From Endomicrobium sp. (GTDB lineage: Bacteria; Elusimicrobiota; Endomicrobiia; Endomicrobiales; Endomicrobiaceae): a stretch of DNA of 5,345 nt. Shown here piece after piece: positions 1-4,056 of this stretch. Position 1 is the first letter of the stretch, and every line of letters begins with the position of its first letter. Under the pieces are notes generated by a model, which saw only the letters and a program-made list of their open reading frames with translations, had not been told where the DNA came from and searched no databases. Made by a program: the position numbers and the translations under genes. Location of the stretch: assembly GCA_031273645.1 (NCBI GenBank), contig JAISRM010000187.1, positions 1 through 5,345 of the forward strand, given 5' to 3'.

Positions 1-789
1 AGCGGCTACATTTTTAACGGCGGCGCTCCGGTTGACTCGGTTTTTGTTAAAAATTCTCTTTCAAAGAAAAATCCTTCTTCAAAAGATTTTGAAATGATGC
101 TTATGCCGCAAACATGGTCATTGGTTTCAGGCGGAGCCGACAAAATAAATGCCGCCGATAAAGTTATAGATTCTGTTTTTAAATATCTTTACGATAAAAA
201 AGTAGGCGCTCTAAAACTTAATTATCCTCCGTATTTAAAATTTGATAAAACAGTCGGAAGAATAACCGGTTTTGCCGCAGGCGCAAAAGAAAATAACGCT
301 CTTTTCTGCCATGCGAATTTGTTTTTCATATGGGCTCTTTTAAGAAGAAACAAAGCCGAAGAAGCCTATAAAATTTTTTCCGGAATTAATCCCTTAAATC
401 AAAAACAGGAAGTGTTTAGAAGCGGTCCGTGGATCCCTGAATATTATGTTTCTTCCGACAATCCCAATATCGCCGGAAGAGGCGAATACCCTATTCTTAC
501 GGGTTCTGCTGCATGGACGAGATATTTGTTTCAGAACTTCTTTTTCGGCGTAAAAGGCGAGCTTGACGGGCTGAGAATAGATCCTAAGCTTCCGGCCTGC
601 AAGGATTTTAAAGAATCGTCTCTGTCTATAAATTTCAGAGGAGCGCGCTACGATATAACTTTTTTCAACAAAAGCCTTAAAAAGAATTCTTCGGCGGTAA
701 AAATAACGGTTGACGGCAAAGCGATAGACGGAACGCTTATCCATCCTTTTGCTTTCGGCTCTCATAAAGTCGAAGTTTTGCTTGGCTGA
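1..789 (+). CDS. GH94-family glycoside phosphorylase, C-terminal part (5' end outside window)
   Basis: The frame is open from base 1, so the gene starts upstream; the methionines at 94-108 are internal (FEMMLMPQTW). The 262 visible residues match the C-terminal half of the GH94 (formerly GT36) catalytic region and its closing beta domain. Landmarks in fragment numbering are MPQTWSLVSG near 35-44, KENNALFCHAN at 96-106, IPEYY near 145-149, LTGSAAW at 166-172 and GLRIDPKLP at 190-198. Known members phosphorolyse beta-glucosides such as cellobiose, laminaribiose or cellodextrins to a sugar-1-phosphate, usually in the cytoplasm; related domains end cyclic beta-glucan synthases. The catalytic Asp lies upstream of this fragment, so neither activity nor substrate can be judged. 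No signal or membrane segment is visible in this part. It is followed after 25 bases by a secreted-protein gene, probably in the same transcript. Family call is firm, substrate unknown. Confidence 0.85.
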   Translation, partial: SGYIFNGGAPVDSVFVKNSLSKKNPSSKDFEMMLMPQTWSLVSGGADKINAADKVIDSVFKYLYDKKVGALKLNYPPYLKFDKTVGRITGFAAGAKENNALFCHANLFFIWALLRRNKAEEAYKIFSGINPLNQKQEVFRSGPWIPEYYVSSDNPNIAGRGEYPILTGSAAWTRYLFQNFFFGVKGELDGLRIDPKLPACKDFKESSLSINFRGARYDITFFNKSLKKNSSAVKITVDGKAIDGTLIHPFAFGSHKVEVLLG

Positions 790-814
790 GAGTTTTTGTC
801 AAAAGGATTAAATC

Positions 815-1330
815 ATGATAAAAATTGTTTTACCGGTTTTCATACTTTGTTTTGCGCTAAACGCATTTGCCGCAGAAATCGTTAAGATATCGCGCATAGA
901 CTCTTCCGTTATCGTTAAAATTCCCTCCGGAGAATCAAAGATTTATAAAAGCGCAGGCGACATGCCAAGTTTTATTTACGGTTCAAGAATCACGTCGGTA
1001 AAGGGAATTGCGGTTATAAAAATTTTTAACACTGCTGAAGTATTTTTAGAAAAAGGGCAGGGCGTGTTTATAACAAAAAATCCTATTACAAACGCCGTCG
1101 AAATAATGAAACTTGACTCTTCGGCTAAAAACCCGCTTATTAAAATTATTTTAGCGGATAAAGTGAACGCTTTTTTTGGTTCCGATACGAGAATTGCTCT
1201 TTTGGAACAATTTCCAAGCGTTAATCTTGAAGTTAAAAGAGGTCGCGCTACGGTTAAAGGGACGGAGGGGAAAACGTACAATTTGTCGCGCGGAGACCGC
1301 TATGAAGCAAAGAAAAATTTAATAGAGTAA
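815..1330 (+). CDS. small exported protein, FecR-domain-like
   Basis: This is a 171-residue protein with an evident N-terminal signal peptide: Lys3, a hydrophobic core over residues 4-15, and an AFA/A site, giving cleavage after about residue 19. There is no lipobox Cys at the cleavage site. The ATG has a good AAGGA (803-807) seven bases upstream. The mature part is beta-rich. YGSRITSVKGIAVIKIFNTAEVF near residues 55-77 and the closing VKRGRATVKGTEGKTYNLSRGDRYEA stretch resemble FecR-type domains, where a 'set a threshold, then add a value' strand pattern is typical. I see no catalytic motif and no second membrane segment, so a periplasmic or surface structural or sensing role is inference. 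It lies between the GH94 gene and rfbC with short gaps, suggesting co-expression with sugar or envelope genes. CDS and export are well supported; the FecR relation is weak. Confidence 0.8.
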   Translation: MIKIVLPVFILCFALNAFAAEIVKISRIDSSVIVKIPSGESKIYKSAGDMPSFIYGSRITSVKGIAVIKIFNTAEVFLEKGQGVFITKNPITNAVEIMKLDSSAKNPLIKIILADKVNAFFGSDTRIALLEQFPSVNLEVKRGRATVKGTEGKTYNLSRGDRYEAKKNLIE

Positions 1331-1337
1331 ATTTACC

Positions 1338-1342
1338 GGAGT
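1338..1342 (+). promoter_or_regulatory. Shine-Dalgarno that sets the rfbC start
   Basis: GGAGT at 1338-1342 lies seven bases before the ATG at 1350. An in-frame GTG at 1341 overlaps this motif and has no usable ribosome-binding site of its own at the right distance, so the ATG is preferred. Confidence 0.7.
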
Positions 1343-1349
1343 GAAAATC

Positions 1350-1898
1350 ATGCCGTTTAAATTTGAAAAACTTGAGATAGAAGACGTAATTTTAATTAAA
1401 GCGCAAAAATTTGACGATTCAAGAGGTTTTTTTGCCGAACTTTATCACAGCGCGGCTTTTGCCGAGTCTTCGATAGTTAAGCCGATAAAACAGATAAATT
1501 TTTCAAAATCTTCAAAAGGAGTTTTGCGCGGGCTGCATTATCAGCTCAATCCTTTTGCGCAAGGGAAAATTATACGGGTTGTCCGCGGTGAAATATTTGA
1601 CGTTGCCGTCGATATAAGAAAGAAGTCTGCGACTTATGGAAAATGGGTTGGAGTAACGCTTAAATCCGGCGACTTTAATATGGTTTATATTCCCGAAGGA
1701 TTTGCGCACGGCTTTGAAGTGTTGTCAGACGAGGCGGAATTTGAATATTTTTGCACGGAAATTTATTCCCCAAAATGCGAAAGAGGCATAATATACGACG
1801 ATCCAAAGCTTAATATTTTGTGGAAGTCCAAAAATCCGATAATTTCGCAAAAAGATCTTCAGTCTCCGTCTTTAGAGTTTGCGGAAAATAATTTTTAG
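1350..1898 (+). CDS. rfbC: dTDP-4-dehydrorhamnose 3,5-epimerase
   Basis: RfbC/RmlC converts dTDP-4-dehydro-6-deoxy-glucose to dTDP-4-dehydro-L-rhamnose in the cytoplasm, the third step of dTDP-L-rhamnose synthesis. The 182-residue length from the ATG is normal for the family. Visible signatures are DSRGFFAELY near residues 23-32, the GVLRGLHYQ block with the active-site His63, Lys73 in QGK, FDVAVDIRKKSATYGKW in the cupin barrel, and IPEGFAHGFEVLSDEAE. Tyr133 lies in FEYFCTE, CERGIIYDDP follows, and Asp169 in SQKD is the likely partner of the His dyad. With the ATG start, the His and Tyr fall at 63 and 133, the numbering I recall for Salmonella RmlC, which supports that start. The TAG stop overlaps the ribosome-binding site of rfbD, so the two are probably coupled. 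All key residues look intact. Confidence 0.95.
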   Translation: MPFKFEKLEIEDVILIKAQKFDDSRGFFAELYHSAAFAESSIVKPIKQINFSKSSKGVLRGLHYQLNPFAQGKIIRVVRGEIFDVAVDIRKKSATYGKWVGVTLKSGDFNMVYIPEGFAHGFEVLSDEAEFEYFCTEIYSPKCERGIIYDDPKLNILWKSKNPIISQKDLQSPSLEFAENNF

Positions 1899-1902
1899 GA
1901 GA
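1897..1902 (+). promoter_or_regulatory. Shine-Dalgarno supporting a TTG start for rfbD
   Basis: AGGAGA at 1897-1902 overlaps the rfbC stop codon and lies five bases before the TTG at 1908. It is one of the strongest ribosome-binding sites in the window. It fits the TTG start, because the coding match to RfbD (LKILLTGSSGQL) begins immediately after. Confidence 0.75.
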
Positions 1903-1907
1903 TTCTT

Positions 1908-2753
1908 TTGCTTAAAATTTTATTGACGGGTTCGTCTGGTCAGCTTGCCGGCGAATTTATTTCTTTTTTTCAAAAAAACGGAGTTGATTTTTTTGCTCCT
2001 AAAGAATGCGATTTTAATATTGCCGATAAAAACGCCGTTTCTGAAATATTTTCATATTACAAGCCCACTCATCTTATAAATTGCGCGGCTTATAACGCTG
2101 TTGACGACGCGCAGAGTTTTCCCCAAAAAGCTTTTGCAATAAACAGAGACGCCGTAGAGACGCTTGCTTTAGAGTGCGCCAAACATTTTGCGGTTCTTGT
2201 GCATTTTGGAACCGATTATGTTTTTGACGGCGTCAAAACTGATTTTTATCTTGAATCCGACGCGCCTAATCCGTTAAACGTTTACGGTCAAAGCAAATTA
2301 GAAGGGGAAGAAAAAGCCGGCCTTGCAAAAAAAAGTCTTATTCTCCGCTTAAGCTGGGTTATAGGAGGCGGGAAGCAGAATTTTTTATATAAGCTTTCGC
2401 AGTGGGCGGCAAGCGGATCTCCTCTTAAGATAAGCGCCGACGAAGTTTCCGTTCCTACTTTTGCGTTTGACATAACCCGCGCTTGCTTTAAAGCGGTTAA
2501 AGACGGAGTCTGCGGACTTTATCATCTTACAAATTCCGGATATGCTTCGCGATACGAACTTGCAAAAAAATACTGCAGTTTAAAAAAATATAAAAATACT
2601 ATTATTCCCGTTCCTTTATCAGATTTTACATCAAAAGCAAAAAGGCCCGTATTTTCTCCCATGTCAAACGCCCTTATATGCAAAACCCTTCAAATATCTG
2701 TTCCCCATTGGGAAGAGTCTCTTGAAAAATACTGCAAATATCATGGCAATTAA
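1908..2753 (+). CDS. rfbD: dTDP-4-dehydrorhamnose reductase
   Basis: RfbD/RmlD is the NAD(P)H-dependent short-chain reductase that makes dTDP-L-rhamnose, the last step after RfbC. The 281 residues are a usual length. A Rossmann start LLTGSSGQLAGEF (residues 5-17) is followed by INCAAYNAVDDAQ (58-70), the TDYVFDG block (102-108) and PLNVYGQSKLEGE (122-134) carrying the YxxxK pair Tyr126/Lys130. LRLSWVIGGGKQNF (147-160) and a C-terminal AKRPVFSPMSNA (244-255), matching the family's 'RRP...S.L.' region, complete the set. The third glycine of the nucleotide-binding GxxGxxG is Ala14 here with Gly15 next to it, a mild deviation. The start is TTG, placed by a strong AGGAGA. It lies nine bases after rfbC and overlaps the next gene, so all three are probably one transcript. 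RfbA and RfbB are not in view and would have to be encoded elsewhere. Confidence 0.95.
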   Translation: MLKILLTGSSGQLAGEFISFFQKNGVDFFAPKECDFNIADKNAVSEIFSYYKPTHLINCAAYNAVDDAQSFPQKAFAINRDAVETLALECAKHFAVLVHFGTDYVFDGVKTDFYLESDAPNPLNVYGQSKLEGEEKAGLAKKSLILRLSWVIGGGKQNFLYKLSQWAASGSPLKISADEVSVPTFAFDITRACFKAVKDGVCGLYHLTNSGYASRYELAKKYCSLKKYKNTIIPVPLSDFTSKAKRPVFSPMSNALICKTLQISVPHWEESLEKYCKYHGN

Positions 2754-3246
2754 TAACCCAGATAAGATTATCAGCGCGCTAAGTTACGACGATTTTGACG
2801 CTTTCCACGCTTTCATGAAAGACTTCAAAACCGATTTGCGCATATTTAAAAAATATGCCGATATTTTAAGCCTAAAGATTATTGAAGATAAAAATTTTTT
2901 TGATTCTTTCAATTTTTATATATGCGTTCCGCCGTCAGATTCCGGAAGAATTAATTATTCTTTAAAGCTTGCCGAACTTATCTCTGCAAAAACCGGCAAA
3001 CCGTTAAGAGACGGATTATTAAAAAAAATTAAAATCACAAAAGAACTCAAAAGTCTGCCGAGAGATCTCAGAAAAACCGAAATAAAAGATTCTTTTACCG
3101 CTTTCCTTTCCGGCGGAGAAAGAATATGCGTAATTGACGACGTATCTGCTTCCGGCGCAACTATATGCGAAATTTCAAAAACCCTAAAAAATTCCGGCGC
3201 CGCTTACGTATGCGCCGCCGTCGTCTGCGCTTTGTCATTCCCATGA
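2743..3246 (+). CDS. ComF-like phosphoribosyltransferase without zinc-finger part
   Basis: From the ATG at 2743 this is a 167-residue protein. The PRPP-binding loop of type I phosphoribosyltransferases is clear: CVIDDVSASGATI at residues 129-141, with the Asp-Asp pair 132-133. Upstream, YICVPPSDSGRINYSLKLAELI and KKIKITKELKSLPRDLRKTEIKDSF follow the order seen in ComF/GntX proteins ('VP...R...N.a..LA', 'R...T..Q..L....R..N....F'). The N-terminal Cys4 zinc region of typical ComF, which is usually about 220-240 residues long, is absent. The substrate is unknown; ComF relatives act in DNA uptake or are uncharacterised. The start is uncertain: ATG 2743 has no good ribosome-binding site, while TTG 2722 (adding seven residues) follows a GGAAGAG at 2711-2717. 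Either start overlaps rfbD, suggesting coupling. The last codons and the TGA fall inside a repeat copy, so the C-terminus may be replaced or trimmed. Confidence 0.75.
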   Translation: MAINNPDKIISALSYDDFDAFHAFMKDFKTDLRIFKKYADILSLKIIEDKNFFDSFNFYICVPPSDSGRINYSLKLAELISAKTGKPLRDGLLKKIKITKELKSLPRDLRKTEIKDSFTAFLSGGERICVIDDVSASGATICEISKTLKNSGAAYVCAAVVCALSFP

Positions 3247-3268
3247 AAATGGGACAGGCTTCGCCTGT
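3233..3268 (+). repeat. two-hairpin repeat module, forward copy
   Basis: The module begins TGTCATTCCC. Hairpin A is a perfect 6-bp stem TCCCAT/ATGGGA around GAAA (3239-3254). Hairpin B is ACAGGC-TTC-GCCTGT (3254-3268). The start overlaps the end of the phosphoribosyltransferase gene and supplies its codons for Leu-Ser-Phe-Pro and the TGA. Confidence 0.65.
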
Positions 3269-3272
3269 TTTA
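3254..3272 (+). terminator. possible intrinsic terminator of the rfb gene run
   Basis: A perfect 6-bp stem ACAGGC/GCCTGT with a TTC loop (3254-3268) is followed by TTTA, eight bases after the last stop codon of the operon. The T-tract is short, so termination may be partial. It is also hairpin B of the repeat module, meaning the repeat may double as the operon's terminator. Confidence 0.4.
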
Positions 3273-3300
3273 TGAAACATAGCCAGTGTCTTTGTTTGTG

Positions 3301-3327
3301 TTTGTCATTCCCATGAAAACGGGAATA
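3301..3327 (+). repeat. second direct copy of hairpin A
   Basis: TTTGTCATTCCCATGAAAA and the following GGGA recur exactly 70 bases after the first copy (3231-3254), with a single T-to-C change at the matching position. The stem ATTCCCAT/ACGGGAAT (3307-3326) closes a GAAA loop with one A-C mismatch. No hairpin B follows; the sequence goes on to a different GAAA hairpin instead. Confidence 0.65.
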
Positions 3328-3335
3328 ACCGCCGC

Positions 3336-3362
3336 TGTCATCCTCGCGAAAGCGGGGATCCA
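3336..3362 (+). repeat. GC-rich GAAA-tetraloop palindrome
   Basis: The sequence ATCCTCGC-GAAA-GCGGGGAT (3340-3359) forms an 8-bp stem with one T-G wobble, preceded by TGTC and followed by CCA. From memory it resembles the widespread 'GTCATTCCCGCGAAAGCGGGAATCCA'-type intergenic palindrome found in many bacterial genomes. It is the strongest single hairpin in the island and may act in RNA folding, transcript stability or partial termination; function is not shown. Confidence 0.65.
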
Positions 3363-3387
3363 TGTTTAATATTAATATATTTTCTAA

Positions 3388-3473
3388 CATTATTTCTTTT
3401 AAAAATATAATGATTCTTTCTTCCTAAGCAGCCTGCGCCCGAATGTCTCTATCGGGTGTAAGAAGAATTTTTT
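3388..3473 (+). other. structured AT-rich centre, possible small RNA or terminator
   Basis: CATTAT (3388-3393) pairs with ATAATG (3407-3412). Next comes ATTCTTTCTT (3413-3422), which can pair with AAGAAGAAT (3460-3468) with one bulge. This encloses a GC stem CGCCCGA/TCGGGTG (3436-3442 with 3452-3458) around a nine-base loop, and T residues follow at 3468-3473. A long nested hairpin ending in a T-run is terminator-like or could be a small structured RNA. I do not recognise an RNA family and see no clear promoter for it. Confidence 0.35.
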
Positions 3474-3510
3474 AGCAAACATGTATCCTCTTTGGCGGCA
3501 ATGACAAAAC

Positions 3511-3552
3511 ACAGACGAAGTCTGTCAATTCCTGTTTTCACGGGAAGGACGG
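3511..3552 (-). repeat. two-hairpin repeat module, inverted copy
   Basis: Read on the minus strand this gives hairpin A as TTCCCGT-GAAA-ACAGGAA (3546-3529, one mismatch), then hairpin B as ACAGAC-TTC-GTCTGT (3525-3511). This is the same order as the forward copy at 3233-3268. Hairpin B differs by a paired G-C to A-T change that keeps the stem intact. Further on, the minus strand reads TTTTGTCATTGCC, close to the TTTGTCATTCCC opening of the forward copies. Confidence 0.6.
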
Positions 3553-3640
3553 TTGTACAAGACGACGGTTATTGCAAGAGTTTAAATAGCAGCCTTTGAG
3601 ACAAAAACTTTTTTTAAGCATTTTAGCTGTTAAAGTCAGT

Positions 3641-3669
3641 TTGACTAAAATTCGTATATTTTATATACT
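3641..3669 (+). promoter_or_regulatory. sigma-70-type promoter for tRNA-Cys
   Basis: TTGACT (3641-3646) and TATACT (3664-3669) are separated by 17 bases, each one base off the usual consensus. Transcription would start near 3676, about 35 bases before the tRNA-Cys. The promoter may also serve tRNA-Val, since no strong terminator lies between the two tRNAs. A weaker alternative before tRNA-Val is TTGCAA (3864-3869) with CTAAAT (3887-3892). Confidence 0.65.
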
Positions 3670-3710
3670 CATAAATCAGTTTTTACGTTTCTTGACATCG
3701 CCGTTGTTTT

Positions 3711-3782
3711 GGTGCGGTACCCAAGTGGTAAGGGAGCAGTCTGCAAAACTGTTATTCGCCGGTTCAATTCCGGCCCGCACCT
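3711..3782 (+). tRNA. tRNA-Cys (anticodon GCA)
   Basis: A full cloverleaf of 72 bases: acceptor GGTGCGG/CCGCACC, D-stem CCC/GGG (3 bp), anticodon stem GCAGT/ACTGT around CTGCAAA with GCA at 3743-3745, a five-base variable loop, and T-stem GCCGG/CCGGC around TTCAATT. The discriminator base is T, the known identity element for Cys. The CCA end is not encoded; a T-run follows. Confidence 0.95.
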
Positions 3783-3908
3783 TTTTATAACGATTAATAC
3801 GGCGTAGATTTTAGAATGCAGATACGCAATTTCGCCTGCGAAAAGATAATTTATAACGCGAATTTGCAAAAGTTAAACTTTAATCGCTAAATCTAAATTC
3901 TGTTTTTT

Positions 3909-3982
3909 GCCCGGTTAGCTCAGTTGGTTAGAGTACTTCCTTGACATGGAAGGGGTCAGAGGTTCGAGTCCTCTACCGGGCA
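3909..3982 (+). tRNA. tRNA-Val (anticodon GAC)
   Basis: A full cloverleaf of 74 bases: acceptor GCCCGGT/ACCGGGC, D-stem GCTC/GAGT, anticodon stem CTTCC/GGAAG around TTGACAT with GAC at 3943-3945, T-stem AGAGG/CCTCT around TTCGAGT, and discriminator A. It reads GTC and GTT valine codons. CCA is not encoded. Eight T residues follow directly (3983-3990), which may help end the transcript, although there is no separate hairpin. Confidence 0.95.
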
Positions 3983-4056
3983 TTTTTTTTCGTCTTAAGA
4001 ATTAGGGTTTTGATAATAATACGATTATAGTTGCGGTATTTTATTTTTGATAAAAT

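Larger units (their letters stand above)
3230..3568. repeat. island of GAAA-loop palindromes with inverted arms
   Basis: This stretch between the phosphoribosyltransferase gene and the tRNAs has no credible protein gene. It holds at least four short hairpins whose loop is GAAA on one strand, two related TTC-loop hairpins, and an AT-rich structured centre. The left part (about 3218-3268) and the right part (about 3511-3568, read on the minus strand) share the same order of motifs, so the island looks like an imperfect inverted repeat about 350 bases across. The type recalls REP/BIME or MITE-like sequences. No transposase is present in the window. The outer boundaries are approximate. The remaining stretch, 3569-3640, shows nothing I can name. 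Confidence 0.6.

Noticed and set aside
394..765. Minus-strand open frame of 123 codons within the GH94 gene
   Set aside because: It lies wholly antisense to well-conserved GH94 motifs, is rich in Arg and Lys from reversed codons, and lacks a ribosome-binding site.
1341..1349. GTG start for rfbC three codons upstream
   Set aside because: The GTG overlaps the only Shine-Dalgarno motif, and the ATG at 1350 gives the expected family length and residue numbering.
3231..3360. CRISPR array from the repeated TTTGTCATTCCCATGAAAA units
   Set aside because: There are only two direct copies, the palindromes differ in stem sequence, spacing is irregular among the other units, and no cas genes are present.
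3692..3697. TTGACA just upstream of tRNA-Cys as a -35 box
   Set aside because: A matching -10 would fall inside the tRNA (3715-3720, CGGTAC) and does not fit; the TTGACT/TATACT pair at 3641-3669 is far better placed.
3596..3869. Short open frames over the tRNA region on both strands
   Set aside because: They run through the tRNA-Cys gene, have no ribosome-binding sites and show no recognisable protein features.
3942..3947. TTGACA inside tRNA-Val as a promoter for the decarboxylase
   Set aside because: It is the anticodon loop of the tRNA, and no suitable -10 lies 16-18 bases downstream.
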